A stretch of 64,000 nucleotides of DNA from Geodermatophilus obscurus DSM 43160 (GTDB lineage Bacteria; Actinomycetota; Actinomycetes; Mycobacteriales; Geodermatophilaceae): the NCBI RefSeq assembly GCF_000025345.1, contig NC_013757.1:4588001-4652000 (forward strand), in the 5' to 3' direction. The stretch's first letter is position 1; the number at the start of each line of letters is the position of its first letter. The notes beneath the pieces were generated by a model. It searched no databases. It was not told the origin of the DNA and saw only the letters and a program-made list of their open reading frames with translations. Position numbers and translations under genes: made by a program. Positions 1 to 8,937 of the stretch are shown here, in pieces.

Positions 1-52
1 CAGCTTGTCAGGGTAGGGCACGCGGACAGGATGACGGAGGGTGACCCTCGTA

Positions 53-892
53 TCACGCTTCCCGCGCCGGTGCGCGCACGTGTCGCACGTCCCCACTGGC
101 CAGCTCAGCCACGCCCTGCGCCGTCCGGACGACGAGGCGGCCGTCCCAGTCGACCGACTCGGCGACCCCCTCGAGCGTGGAGCCGTCGGGCAGCGTGACG
201 ACGACGTCGACCCCCACCGTCGAGCACCACGCCAGGTAGTCGCGGGCCAGCCCGCTGGAGACCGGGTCGCCGAGGGCCTGGGCCCAGAGGTGGTAGCGGC
301 GCTCGAAGCCGCGGAGGAACTGCAGCAGCACCGCCGCGCGGTCGACCGGCCGCCCCGCCTCCAGGGCGAGGGAGGTACCGGTCTCCGGCAGCTCGTCGGC
401 GCGGGTGGAGACGTTGAGGCCCACGCCCACGACCACCGCCCCGTTGCCGACCTCGGCCAGGATGCCGGCCAGCTTGGCGCCGCCGGCGGCGAGCAGGTCG
501 TTGGGCCACTTGAGAGAGGCGCGCACCCCGGGCACCTCGCCCACGGCCTCGGCGAGGGCGACGCCGGTGAGCAGCGGCAGCCACCCCCGGCGGGCGCTCG
601 GCACGTCGGGGCGCAGCAGGAACGAGACGGTGAGGCCCGCGCCCGGTGGAGAGGTCCAGACGCGGTCGAGCCGGCCCCGGCCGGCGGCCTGGTGCTCGGC
701 CGCCAGGACCGTGCCCTCGGGCGCGTCCTCGGCCGCGGCTGCGAGGAGGGCGGCGTTCGTGGAGCCGATCTCGGGTACCACCTCCAGCGAGCGCCACAGG
801 GCGCTCCCGGCAGTGAGCGCGGCCGCCAGCGACCGGCCGTCGAGCGGGGCCCGGGAGGGGTCGGCGGAGGTGGACGGCAGCGTCTCGGGCAC
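53..892 (-). CDS. birA: Biotin--[acetyl-CoA-carboxylase] ligase
   Basis: Attaches biotin to the biotin-carrier lysine of acyl-CoA carboxylase via biotinyl-AMP. The 279-residue product carries the family signature GRGRLDRVW (about residue 72) and the SLKWPNDLL stretch of the biotin/ATP site, followed by a C-terminal SH3-like BPL domain. There is no N-terminal winged helix, so it looks like a monofunctional ligase rather than the repressor type (inference). It lies divergent from the carboxylase genes it would serve (accD at 1062, accA3 at 3558). The GTG start has no Shine-Dalgarno but is preceded by TAGCGT six bases upstream, consistent with a leaderless transcript. Confidence 0.93.
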   Translation of the reverse strand: MPETLPSTSADPSRAPLDGRSLAAALTAGSALWRSLEVVPEIGSTNAALLAAAAEDAPEGTVLAAEHQAAGRGRLDRVWTSPPGAGLTVSFLLRPDVPSARRGWLPLLTGVALAEAVGEVPGVRASLKWPNDLLAAGGAKLAGILAEVGNGAVVVGVGLNVSTRADELPETGTSLALEAGRPVDRAAVLLQFLRGFERRYHLWAQALGDPVSSGLARDYLAWCSTVGVDVVVTLPDGSTLEGVAESVDWDGRLVVRTAQGVAELASGDVRHVRAPAREA

Positions 893-898
893 TCTTCT

Positions 899-904
899 AC
901 GCTA
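899..904 (-). promoter_or_regulatory. Putative -10 box TAGCGT of birA (leaderless)
   Basis: On the minus strand TAGCGT is followed by six bases (AGAAGA) and the GTG start of birA. Spacing is that expected if transcription starts at the start codon. One of eleven similar sites in the window. Confidence 0.5.
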
Positions 905-984
905 CGGAACCCGTGAGCGAGGGAGCTCACTCCCGGGCACGGCGCGCGGGGACGCCGTCGGCCAGCCCCAGCGAGGAGAGATGC

Positions 985-1065
985 GTGAGCGAGCTTGCGA
1001 GCTCACCAATGGACGCAGCAGCGCGGCGCGAACGCGCCGACGAGCGCAGCGAGGAGAGCACGTGA
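985..1065 (+). other. Leader repeat and candidate 26-codon upstream ORF before accD
   Basis: A GTG-initiated small frame with its own GAGGAG (972-977) encodes [20 protein letters not shown] and a few more residues. It ends in TGA at 1063-1065, overlapping the GTG start of accD (1062) in a GTGA coupling. A closely similar element with a matching peptide lies upstream of icd (60791-60856). The second half supplies the GAGGAG ribosome binding site of accD. Whether the peptide is made, or the DNA is just a repeat that delivers an RBS, cannot be told here. An in-frame ATG at 981 could instead extend accD. Confidence 0.5.
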
Positions 1066-2687
1066 GCGCGGCTGAACTGGAGAGCGCCGGGGACTCCGTC
1101 CCGGGCGACGTCGACATCCACACGACCGCCGGCAAGCTGGCGGACTTCGAGCGTCGCGTGCAGGAGGCCACGCACGCGGGGTCCGAGCGCGCCGTGGAGA
1201 AGCAGCACGCCGCGGGGAAGATGACCGCCCGCGAGCGGATCGAGGCACTGCTGGACCCGGGGTCGTTCACCGAGCTCGACGAGTTCGCCCGCCACCGCTC
1301 GACCACCTTCGGCATGGAGTCCAAGCGGCCCTTCGGGGACGGCGTCGTCACCGGCTACGGGACCGTCGACGGGCGCCCGGTCTGCGTCTTCTCCCAGGAC
1401 GTCACCGTCTTCGGCGGCAGCCTCGGCGAGGTCTACGGCGAGAAGATCGTGAAGGTCCTCGACCTGGCCATGCGCAACGGCTGCCCGATCATCGGGATCA
1501 ACGAGGGCGGCGGCGCACGGATCCAGGAGGGCGTGGTGGCCCTCGGGCTCTACGCCGAGATCTTCCGGCGCAACGTGCACGCCTCCGGCGTCATCCCGCA
1601 GATCTCGCTGGTGATGGGTGCCGCGGCCGGTGGGCACGTCTACTCCCCCGCGCTCACCGACTTCGTCGTGATGGTCGACCAGACCAGCCAGATGTTCATC
1701 ACCGGCCCCGACGTGGTGAAGACGGTGACCGGCGAGGACGTCACGCTCGAGGAGCTGGGCGGCGCCCGCACGCACAACACCAAGTCCGGCGTCGCGCACT
1801 ACCTCGCCGAGGACGAGGCGGACGCGCTGGACTACGTCAAGGCGCTGCTGTCCTACCTGCCGAGCAACAACCTCGACCCGCTGCCGGCCCTCGAGGTCGA
1901 CCCGGCCGACACCACGCACGCCGGTGTGACCGACGAGGACCGCGAGCTCGACACCTTCATCCCCGACTCGGCCAACACCCCTTACGACATGCACACCGTC
2001 ATCGAGCACGTGCTGGACGACGGGGAGTTCCTCGAGGTGCAGCCGCTGTTCGCGCCGAACATCGTCGTCGGCTTCGGCCGGGTCGATGGACGGCCGGTCG
2101 GGATCGTGGCCAACCAGCCCACCCAGCTCGCCGGCACGCTGGACATCGACGCCAGCGAGAAGGCCGCGCGGTTCGTGCGCACCTGCGACGCGTTCAACGT
2201 CCCGGTGCTGACCTTCGTCGACGTCCCCGGGTTCCTGCCCGGCACCTCCCAGGAGTGGGAGGGGATCATCCGCCGCGGCGCGAAGCTGATCTACGCCTAC
2301 GCCGAGGCGACCGTCCCGAAGATCACCGTGATCACCCGCAAGGCCTACGGCGGCGCCTACGACGTCATGGGCTCCAAGCACCTCGGCGCCGACCTGAACC
2401 TCGCCTGGCCGACCTCGCAGATCGCCGTCATGGGCGCGCAGGGCGCGGTCAACATCCTGTACCGGCGGGAGCTGGCCGACGCGGACGACGCCGACGCGCG
2501 CCGCGCCGAGCTGATCACCGAGTACGAGGACGCGCTGCTGTCGCCGTACATCGCGGCCGACCGCGGGTACGTCGACCAGGTGATCCGGCCGTCGGAGACC
2601 CGCATCGAGGTCACCAAAGGGCTGCGCCTGCTGGCCAACAAGCGCCAGACCCTGCCGCCGAAGAAGCACGGGAACATCCCGCTGTGA
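1062..2687 (+). CDS. accD: Acyl-CoA (propionyl-CoA) carboxylase, carboxyltransferase beta subunit
   Basis: Transfers the carboxyl group from biotin on the alpha chain to propionyl- or acetyl-CoA. The 541-residue protein has the two crotonase-fold halves of the PccB/AccD5 family: an N-terminal part with GGGARIQEG and [12 protein letters not shown], and a C-terminal part with VDVPGFLPG and [13 protein letters not shown], both oxyanion-hole regions. I chose GTG 1062 because GAGGAG stands seven bases before it and the frame before it is the leader repeat; an in-frame ATG at 981 is the alternative. Its TGA overlaps the GTG of accE, and maf and accA3 follow. The acyl-chain specificity cannot be read from sequence alone; nearby methylmalonyl-CoA mutase genes favour propionyl-CoA. 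Confidence 0.93.
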   Translation: MSAAELESAGDSVPGDVDIHTTAGKLADFERRVQEATHAGSERAVEKQHAAGKMTARERIEALLDPGSFTELDEFARHRSTTFGMESKRPFGDGVVTGYGTVDGRPVCVFSQDVTVFGGSLGEVYGEKIVKVLDLAMRNGCPIIGINEGGGARIQEGVVALGLYAEIFRRNVHASGVIPQISLVMGAAAGGHVYSPALTDFVVMVDQTSQMFITGPDVVKTVTGEDVTLEELGGARTHNTKSGVAHYLAEDEADALDYVKALLSYLPSNNLDPLPALEVDPADTTHAGVTDEDRELDTFIPDSANTPYDMHTVIEHVLDDGEFLEVQPLFAPNIVVGFGRVDGRPVGIVANQPTQLAGTLDIDASEKAARFVRTCDAFNVPVLTFVDVPGFLPGTSQEWEGIIRRGAKLIYAYAEATVPKITVITRKAYGGAYDVMGSKHLGADLNLAWPTSQIAVMGAQGAVNILYRRELADADDADARRAELITEYEDALLSPYIAADRGYVDQVIRPSETRIEVTKGLRLLANKRQTLPPKKHGNIPL

Positions 2688-2893
2688 CGACGACACCCCT
2701 GCTCCGGGTGGTCAGGGGCGAACCCTCCGCCGAGGAGCTCGCCGCCCTCACCGTCGTCGTCGCCGCGCTGTCCCGGCGGCGCACCCGTCGCCGGCCCACC
2801 CCGGTGGGGGCCTGGGCGTCGTTCGGGGACGCGCACCGGCGCCCGCTGCACCCGGGACCGGGCGGCTGGCGCGCCTCTGCGAGGTACTCATGA
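2684..2893 (+). CDS. accE: Acyl-CoA carboxylase epsilon subunit
   Basis: A 69-residue protein beginning [20 protein letters not shown], with the pattern LLRVVRGxPxxEELAALxxVVAAL typical of the small actinobacterial AccE/PccE subunit that stabilises the alpha-beta carboxylase complex. The C-terminal [22 protein letters not shown] is the usual W-rich tail of the family. It overlaps accD by four bases (GTGA) and maf by four bases (ATGA), so translation is probably coupled. The position right behind the beta subunit supports the call. Confidence 0.88.
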   Translation: MTTTPLLRVVRGEPSAEELAALTVVVAALSRRRTRRRPTPVGAWASFGDAHRRPLHPGPGGWRASARYS

Positions 2894-3498
2894 GCGTGGA
2901 CCGCAGGCTGGTGCTGGCCTCGGCGTCCCCGGCCCGCCTGGCCCTGATGCGCCAGGCCGGGCTGACGCCCGAGGTCGTCGTGAGCCAGGTGGACGAGTCG
3001 ACCGTGCGGGCGGCGCGGGTCGGCGAGCAGGTCGCCCTGCTGGCCGCGGCCAAGGCCAAGGCGGTCGCCGAGCAGGAGACCGACGCGCTGGTCGTGGGCG
3101 CGGACTCGCTGCTCGAGTTCCGCGGTAAGCCGCTGGGCAAGCCCGCCGACGCGCACGACGCCCGCGACCGCTGGCAGCGGATGAGCGGCCGGAGCGGCGT
3201 GCTGCACACCGGCCAGGCGCTCCTCGACGTCCGGGACGGCCAGGTGGTCAGCCGGGACGTCGCCGTCGTGTCCACCGTCGTCCACTTCGCCAGCCCCACG
3301 CCGCGGGAGATCGAGGCCTACCTCGCGACCGGCGAGCCGCTGGCGGTGGCCGGCGCCTTCACCCTCGACGGGCTGGGCGCGCCGTTCGTCCGGCGGGTCG
3401 AGGGCGACCCGGCGGCGGTCGTCGGCCTGTCGTTGGCCACGCTGCGCACCCAGCTCGCCAAGCGCGGGCTGGCGATCACCGACCTCTGGCGGCGCTGA
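2890..3498 (+). CDS. maf: Maf-like nucleoside triphosphate pyrophosphatase
   Basis: House-cleaning pyrophosphatase that hydrolyses non-canonical or surplus nucleoside triphosphates (dTTP/UTP type by analogy) to the monophosphate. The 202-residue product starts with the Maf signature [19 protein letters not shown] and contains [10 protein letters not shown] and GKPLGKP, the acidic metal-binding region, plus [11 protein letters not shown] near the C-terminus. It overlaps accE (ATGA). Placement between accDE and accA3 is common in actinomycetes and does not imply a role in carboxylation. Confidence 0.92.
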   Translation: MSVDRRLVLASASPARLALMRQAGLTPEVVVSQVDESTVRAARVGEQVALLAAAKAKAVAEQETDALVVGADSLLEFRGKPLGKPADAHDARDRWQRMSGRSGVLHTGQALLDVRDGQVVSRDVAVVSTVVHFASPTPREIEAYLATGEPLAVAGAFTLDGLGAPFVRRVEGDPAAVVGLSLATLRTQLAKRGLAITDLWRR

Positions 3499-3557
3499 GC
3501 CTCCGCTCGCCCGCCCCACCCGCTGTGGATGCAGCACGAACCCGAGGGAGAACTCCG

Positions 3558-5312
3558 GTGCAGAAGGTCCTGATCGCCAACCGTGGCGAGATCGCCGTGC
3601 GGGTCGCCCGCGCCTGCAAGGACGCCGGGCTGACCAGCGTGGCCGTCTACGCCGAGCCGGACCGCGACGCGCTGCACGTGCGCGCGGCCGACGAGGCCTT
3701 CGCCCTCGGGGGGACGACGCCCGGGGACTCCTACCTGGTGATCGACAAGATCCTGGACGCCGCCAAGCGGTCCGGGGCCGACGCGATCCACCCCGGCTAC
3801 GGCTTCCTGTCGGAGAACGCCGACTTCGCCCGGGCCGTCATCGAGGCCGGTCTGACCTGGATCGGCCCGTCGCCCGAGGCGATCATCGCCCTCGGCGACA
3901 AGGTGCAGGCCCGGCACATCGCGACCAAGGCCGGCGCGCCGCTCGTGCCCGGCACCAAGGACCCGGTCGGCGGCGCCGACGAGGTCGTCGCGTTCGCCGA
4001 GGAGCACGGCCTGCCGGTCGCCATCAAGGCCGCGTTCGGCGGTGGCGGTCGCGGGCTGAAGGTGGCCCGCACCAAGGAGGAGATCCCCGAGCTGTTCGAC
4101 TCCGCCGTCCGCGAGGCCGTGTCGGCGTTCGGCCGCGGCGAGTGCTTCGTCGAGCGCTTCCTGGACAAGCCGCGGCACGTCGAGGCCCAGGTGCTGGCCG
4201 ACACCCACGGCAACGTCGTCGTCGTCGGTACTCGCGACTGCTCGCTGCAGCGGCGCAACCAGAAGCTGGTCGAGGAGGCGCCCGCGCCGTTCCTCACCGA
4301 CGAGCAGCGGGCGCGCATCCACGAGTCGGCCAAGGCCATCTGCGCGGAGGCCGGCTACCACGGCGCCGGCACCGTGGAGTACCTCGTCGGCGCCGACGGG
4401 TCGATCTCCTTCCTCGAGGTCAACACCCGGCTGCAGGTCGAGCACCCGGTCTCGGAGGAGACCAGCGGCCTCGACCTGGTCCGCCAGCAGTTCCGCATCG
4501 CCGACGGCCTGCCGCTGGACGTCACCGAGGACCCGACCCCGCGCGGGCACAGCATCGAGTTCCGGATCAACGCCGAGGACGCCGGCCGCAACTTCATGCC
4601 CGCCCCCGGCCCGGTGACCCGGCTGGAGATCCCGCAGGGGCCCGGCGTGCGCTGGGACTCCGGCGTCGAGACCGGCGGCGAGGTCGTCGGCGCGTTCGAC
4701 TCGATGCTGGCCAAGCTCATCGTCACCGGCGCCACCCGCGAGGAGGCCCTGCAGCGGGCCCGCCGCGCCCTCGACGAGCTGGTCGTCGAGGGCATGCCGA
4801 CGGTCGTCCCGTTCCACCGGGCCGTGGTCCGCGACGAGGCCTTCACCACCGAGCCGTTCACCGTGCACACCCGCTGGATCGAGACCGAGTGGGACAACCA
4901 GGTCCAGCCGTACTCCGCGGCCCCGGCCGAGCACGACGAGCCCGAGGAGCGGCAGACCGTCGTCGTCGAGGTCGGCGGTCGCCGGCTCGAGGTGTCGCTG
5001 CCCGCGGGCCTGGCCGCCGGCGGATCGGCCCCGGCCGCGGCCGGCGGGGCGAAGCCGCGCAAGCGCGGCGGCGGGCACGGCGGGTCGGCGGCGTCCGGCG
5101 ACTCCCTGACCAGCCCGATGCAGGGCACGATCGTCAAGGTCGCGGTCTCCGACGGGGACACCGTGGCCGAGGGCGACCTGGTCGTCGTCCTCGAGGCGAT
5201 GAAGATGGAGCAGCCCATCACCGCCCACAAGGCCGGCACGGTCAGCGGCCTGGCCGCCGAGGTGGGCGCCTCGGTGACCAGCGGCGCCGTCCTCTGCACG
5301 ATCGCCGAATAG
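3558..5312 (+). CDS. accA3: Acyl-CoA carboxylase alpha subunit (biotin carboxylase plus biotin carrier)
   Basis: ATP-dependent carboxylation of covalently bound biotin, first half-reaction of acyl-CoA carboxylase. Residues 1-about 450 form the biotin carboxylase domain: [14 protein letters not shown] start, [15 protein letters not shown]-grasp loop GGGGRGLKV, and [12 protein letters not shown]. After an Ala/Gly-rich linker the biotinyl domain carries EAMKMEQP with the biotinylated lysine at about residue 549. GTG 3558 is chosen because AGGGAG lies about nine bases upstream and the next residues match the family N-terminus; an ATG at 3525 would add eleven unlikely residues. Partner of accD and accE; substrate of the birA ligase across the divergent region. 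Confidence 0.94.
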   Translation: MQKVLIANRGEIAVRVARACKDAGLTSVAVYAEPDRDALHVRAADEAFALGGTTPGDSYLVIDKILDAAKRSGADAIHPGYGFLSENADFARAVIEAGLTWIGPSPEAIIALGDKVQARHIATKAGAPLVPGTKDPVGGADEVVAFAEEHGLPVAIKAAFGGGGRGLKVARTKEEIPELFDSAVREAVSAFGRGECFVERFLDKPRHVEAQVLADTHGNVVVVGTRDCSLQRRNQKLVEEAPAPFLTDEQRARIHESAKAICAEAGYHGAGTVEYLVGADGSISFLEVNTRLQVEHPVSEETSGLDLVRQQFRIADGLPLDVTEDPTPRGHSIEFRINAEDAGRNFMPAPGPVTRLEIPQGPGVRWDSGVETGGEVVGAFDSMLAKLIVTGATREEALQRARRALDELVVEGMPTVVPFHRAVVRDEAFTTEPFTVHTRWIETEWDNQVQPYSAAPAEHDEPEERQTVVVEVGGRRLEVSLPAGLAAGGSAPAAAGGAKPRKRGGGHGGSAASGDSLTSPMQGTIVKVAVSDGDTVAEGDLVVVLEAMKMEQPITAHKAGTVSGLAAEVGASVTSGAVLCTIAE

Positions 5313-5324
5313 TCCACCTGCACC

Positions 5325-5367
5325 CGACGAGGGCCCGCCACCGGTTTCCGGTGGCGGGCCCTCGTCG
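5325..5367. terminator. Perfect 20-bp-stem hairpin between accA3 and the LGFP protease
   Basis: Arms 5325-5344 and 5348-5367 are exact reverse complements with a 3-base TTT loop. It begins 12 bases after the accA3 stop and lies between convergent genes, so it can act on both. There is no run of T after it, as is usual for actinobacterial terminators. Confidence 0.85.
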
Positions 5368-5370
5368 GCC

Positions 5371-5397
5371 CCGTCCCGAGGAGGACGGGGTCCTCTC
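5371..5397 (-). repeat. Post-stop AGGACCCC-type repeat, copy behind the LGFP protease
   Basis: Read on the minus strand, the TGA stop is followed by GAGAGGACCCCGTCCTCC, with GAGGAC and GTCCTC able to pair around CCC. Similar elements sit directly behind the stops at 10972, 37731, 37951, 52385, 56166, 59564 and 62005. Confidence 0.6.
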
Positions 5398-8300
5398 TCA
5401 GCCGATCCTGGTCACCGTCCCGTCGCGCGCCTCGAAGAGGCTGCCGTGCTGGAAGGCGGTGTCCCACCCACTGCCGTCACCGCGCTGCACCGAGTCCGTG
5501 GTCGGGTAGCCCAGCGAACCGGGCCGGCCGAGACCCCCCCGCCAGACAGCGGCGGTGGCCGAACGCATCGCGTGTGCGCCGGTCGCGGCCGACCAGGCGA
5601 TGTCACCGTCCACGAAGCGTGCCTCCACGCCGTCCCGCGTCGCGGTGGGGACGTCGTCACTGACCGGGTTGCCCAACCTGATCTCCGTGGACGGCCACAT
5701 GAGCCCCTGCGGTCCGCCGAGAGCCACGTACTTGTCGAGGATCGCTCCGCGCAGCATGTGGGTGCGCCCCCCGCCGGCGACCCAGTAGAGCCGCCCTCCT
5801 GTGAAAGGCAGGTGGGGTGTGAGGACCGTCAACGGACCCTCCATCGGCCCCGTCGGGAAGCCCAGCGGGCCCGTCTCGGCGCCCGTTGCCCTGTACTTCT
5901 CGAGGAAGTAGTCGTCCACGAGGTGTGCGCCGGTCGAGGGCGACCAGTAGATCGCGCCCCGCTGGAGCTCGACGAAGGCGCCTCGACCGCTCGCCGTCGG
6001 GCCGTCGTCGCTGACCGGGAAACCCTCGTTCACCGGCCCGCCGACGGCCTCGTACCGCTGCAGGATGGCGCCGCGCACCATCCGCGGACCCGTGGACGGC
6101 GACCAGTAGATCGAGCCGCCGGCGGAGTCGGTCTTCCACCCGCCGGGCACCGCGACGTCGTCCCCGATCGGGTACCCCAGCGCCCCGGTCTGCGCGCCCA
6201 GCGACCGCCAGCGCTCCAGGATGGCCCCGCGCACGTCGTGCGCGCCGGTGCGGGCCGACCAGTAGATGACCCCGCCCTGCAGCCGGACGAGCGCACCGGT
6301 GCCGTCGGCGGTGCCGCCGTCGTCGGCGATCGGGAAGCCCAGCGCCCGCGGCCCCCCGGCGGCCTCGTAGCGCTGCAGGATCGCGCCGCGCACCATCCGC
6401 GGACCCGTGGACGGCGACCAGTAGATCGAGCCGCCGGCGAAGTCGGTCTTCCACCCGCCGGGCACCGCGACGTCGTCCCCGATCGGGTACCCGAGCGCCC
6501 CGGTCTGCGCGCCCAGCGACCGCCAGCGCTCCAGGATGGCCCCGCGCACGTCGTGCGCGCCGGTGCGGGCCGACCAGTAGATGACCCCGCCCTGCAGCCG
6601 GACGAGCGCACCGGTGCCGTCGGCGGTGCCGCCGTCGTCGGCGATCGGGAAGCCCAGCGCCCGCGGCCCCCCGGCGGCCTCGTAGCGCTGCAGGATCGCC
6701 CCGCGCACCATCCGCGGACCGGTCGACGGCGACCAGTAGATCGAGCCGCCGGCGAAGTCGGTCTTCCACCCGCCGGGCACCGCGACGTCGTCCCCGATCG
6801 GGTACCCCAGCGCCCCGGTCTGCGCGCCCAGCGACCGCCAGCGCTCCAGGATGGCCCCGCGCACGTCGTGCGCGCCGGTGCGGGCCGACCAGTAGATGAC
6901 CCCGCCCTGCAGCCGGACGAGCGCACCGGTGCCGTCGGCGGTGCCGCCGTCGTCGGCGATCGGGAAGCCCAGCGCCCGCGGCCCCCCGGCGGCCTCGTAG
7001 CGCTGCAGGATCGCCCCGCGCACCATCCGCGCCCCGGTCGACGGCGACCAGTAGACCGTCCCGCCGAGGAAGGGCAGCGCGTAGCCCCCGGCGACGGCGG
7101 ACTCCGACGCGGTCGGTGGGCCGAGCGCGTCGATGGCGGCACGCCAGCGGTCCCGGATCGCGCCCCGGACGACGTGCGCGCCGAACTCCGGCGTCCAGAC
7201 GATGTCACCACCGGGGAAGGTGCCGACCAGCCCGGCCGTCGTCGGCCAGAAGCGGACGGCGTCGTCCTTGAGCGGGTAGCCCATCGCCGCCGGCCCGCCG
7301 AGGGCCAGGTACTCCTCCAGCACCGGAGAGGTGACCACGCGCGCGCCGGTCGCCGCGGACCAGTAGATGGCGCCGCCCTCGTAGGTGCGCCGGCAGCCGC
7401 CGCCGGGCAGGCCGCAGGTCTGCGGCGCGGTGGGCGACCCGAGGTCGTCGGCGACGCCCGGCCGCTGGTAGGCGGTCTGGATGGCGCCGGTGGTGGCGTT
7501 GGTCCCGGGCACGACGCGCACGGTGACGCCGGTGTCCGACACGCTCTGCACGGTCACCGTGAACAGGCCGTCGGCCACGGGGACCGGCCGGTTCAACGGC
7601 AGCGCCGTCTGCAGGTCGCGGTTCCAGGTCGAGCGCGGGGAGGGCGTCGGGTCGTAGAGGTAGGAGCTGTCCGGGCTGTAGGAGGTCCGGCGCAGCAGCA
7701 CACCGGGCTGCACCCTCGGACGGTTGGCGGTGGTGCCCAGCCAGGCGTCCCGGCCGGTCGGGGGCCGCCACTCGAGCCAGAAGCGCAGGTCACCGTCCCG
7801 CAGCAGGACCGCCCGGGTCCCGGACCGCTGCGAGGCGGCGGACAGGGTGAAGGTGGCCGCCGGCTGGCCGGCGGCGATCTCGGCGATCGAGGTGGCCGGC
7901 GCGAGCCCGAGCCAGTCCGCCTGCGCCGGGTTCAGCGTGCCGACCTGCTCCCACGAGACGCCCATGACGTCGTACCAGTCCCAGTACGGCTGCACGCGGC
8001 ACACGCCCTCGGGATCGCACTGCAGCGCCGAGGAGTGGCCGAGACCGAGGTTGTGCCCGAGCTCGTGGGCCATGACCGACAGCCGGACGTCGCGGACGTA
8101 GCCGTAGCCGCCCGCCATCGGGCCGGCGCCGATCTCGGCCAGGCCGTAGCCACAGCCGTCCAGCTCCTCCGGCGTGCTGGTGACGTACAGCAGCAGGTGC
8201 TTGCCCGGTCCGCGCTCCCAGCCGATCGTCGCCGCCGTCTCCTCCCAGAGCCGGAAGGGGTCGGTGCAGTCGGCGGCCGTGTGCACCCACCCGTCCGCCC

Positions 8301-8904
8301 CGGCAACGGCGTCGAACCGGACCGCGCCGTCGGTCTGCTCGGCCCAGAAGTCGCGGACCTGGGTGTCGACCACGTCGACGACGTCGGCGAGCCGGGTCCC
8401 GTCCTCGACCGAGCCGGCCGGCGCCACGAGGACGACGGTGACCTCGTTGGTCGGCGTCGTCTGCGGTGCCGGGTCCGCCGGGGCGACCTGTGCCGGAACG
8501 ACGACCTCGGCCTGGAGCACCTCGAGCGCCGGCTCCAACCCCTCGGCGGCGGCGACGTCCCCGGCGACCTCCTCGCCGAGGGTGACCGTGACGGTGGCGC
8601 CGACCGGGATCTCCTCGACGTCCGCGGTGTCGACCCGGACCGCCTCGCCGTCGTCCCGGCGGACCCAGGTGAGCGGACCCTCCTCCGCGTGGTGCGCGGC
8701 CTCCTCGGGGTCCTCGTGCTCGGGCCAGGCCCGGACGAGCTCACCGGTGACCGTCTCGCCGCTGGTGGAGGTCTCCTCCGCGGCGGCCGGCGGTGCGACC
8801 AGCACCGGGAGGACGGCGGCTGCTGCGACGGCGAGGACCAGCAGCCGGGGGGAACGCACAGGTGGCACGGGGGGTCTCCAAGCGCGAGGGGCCGGTCCCC
8901 TCAT
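5398..8904 (-). CDS. Secreted metzincin-like metalloprotease with C-terminal LGFP repeats
   Basis: A 1168-residue exported protein. Residues 1-44 are a signal peptide ending APPAAA. The middle (about 150-490) is a zinc protease domain: HELGHNLGLGH with ligands at about H280, H284 and H290, and a downstream Met-turn YDVMG (about 311), as in gametolysin/M11-like metzincins. From about residue 500 to the end the chain is made of LGFP-type repeats (GFPIADD, GYPIGDD, IYWSxxTGA), which in corynebacterial and other actinobacterial proteins bind the cell envelope. Three copies of a 105-residue unit are almost identical. A GTG at 8868 with GGAG seven bases upstream may be the true start (removing 12 residues); the ATG at 8904 has no clear RBS. 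The neighbouring upstream gene is a paralogue without LGFP repeats. Substrate unknown. Confidence 0.85.
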   Translation of the reverse strand: MRGPAPRAWRPPVPPVRSPRLLVLAVAAAAVLPVLVAPPAAAEETSTSGETVTGELVRAWPEHEDPEEAAHHAEEGPLTWVRRDDGEAVRVDTADVEEIPVGATVTVTLGEEVAGDVAAAEGLEPALEVLQAEVVVPAQVAPADPAPQTTPTNEVTVVLVAPAGSVEDGTRLADVVDVVDTQVRDFWAEQTDGAVRFDAVAGADGWVHTAADCTDPFRLWEETAATIGWERGPGKHLLLYVTSTPEELDGCGYGLAEIGAGPMAGGYGYVRDVRLSVMAHELGHNLGLGHSSALQCDPEGVCRVQPYWDWYDVMGVSWEQVGTLNPAQADWLGLAPATSIAEIAAGQPAATFTLSAASQRSGTRAVLLRDGDLRFWLEWRPPTGRDAWLGTTANRPRVQPGVLLRRTSYSPDSSYLYDPTPSPRSTWNRDLQTALPLNRPVPVADGLFTVTVQSVSDTGVTVRVVPGTNATTGAIQTAYQRPGVADDLGSPTAPQTCGLPGGGCRRTYEGGAIYWSAATGARVVTSPVLEEYLALGGPAAMGYPLKDDAVRFWPTTAGLVGTFPGGDIVWTPEFGAHVVRGAIRDRWRAAIDALGPPTASESAVAGGYALPFLGGTVYWSPSTGARMVRGAILQRYEAAGGPRALGFPIADDGGTADGTGALVRLQGGVIYWSARTGAHDVRGAILERWRSLGAQTGALGYPIGDDVAVPGGWKTDFAGGSIYWSPSTGPRMVRGAILQRYEAAGGPRALGFPIADDGGTADGTGALVRLQGGVIYWSARTGAHDVRGAILERWRSLGAQTGALGYPIGDDVAVPGGWKTDFAGGSIYWSPSTGPRMVRGAILQRYEAAGGPRALGFPIADDGGTADGTGALVRLQGGVIYWSARTGAHDVRGAILERWRSLGAQTGALGYPIGDDVAVPGGWKTDSAGGSIYWSPSTGPRMVRGAILQRYEAVGGPVNEGFPVSDDGPTASGRGAFVELQRGAIYWSPSTGAHLVDDYFLEKYRATGAETGPLGFPTGPMEGPLTVLTPHLPFTGGRLYWVAGGGRTHMLRGAILDKYVALGGPQGLMWPSTEIRLGNPVSDDVPTATRDGVEARFVDGDIAWSAATGAHAMRSATAAVWRGGLGRPGSLGYPTTDSVQRGDGSGWDTAFQHGSLFEARDGTVTRIG
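6072..7030 (-). repeat. Three tandem near-identical 315-bp repeats inside the LGFP gene
   Basis: The sequence GCGCACCATCCGCGGACC recurs near 6073, 6388 and 6703, with a slightly diverged fourth boundary near 7018: an exact 315-bp period (105 codons). Within the array the DNA, not just the protein, is almost identical, indicating recent duplication or gene-conversion homogenisation. Confidence 0.9.
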
Positions 8905-8937
8905 CGGCAGGCCGGACCGGGAAGTGGAGGCGGGAGC

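Noticed and set aside
6072..7030. CRISPR or satellite array
   Set aside because: The repeats are in-frame 105-codon protein modules with no spacers.
8741..8937. Genuine long C-terminus of the second protease reaching into the next gene
   Set aside because: Residues are Arg/Pro-rich and out of character, while the alternative frame gives a proper membrane anchor.
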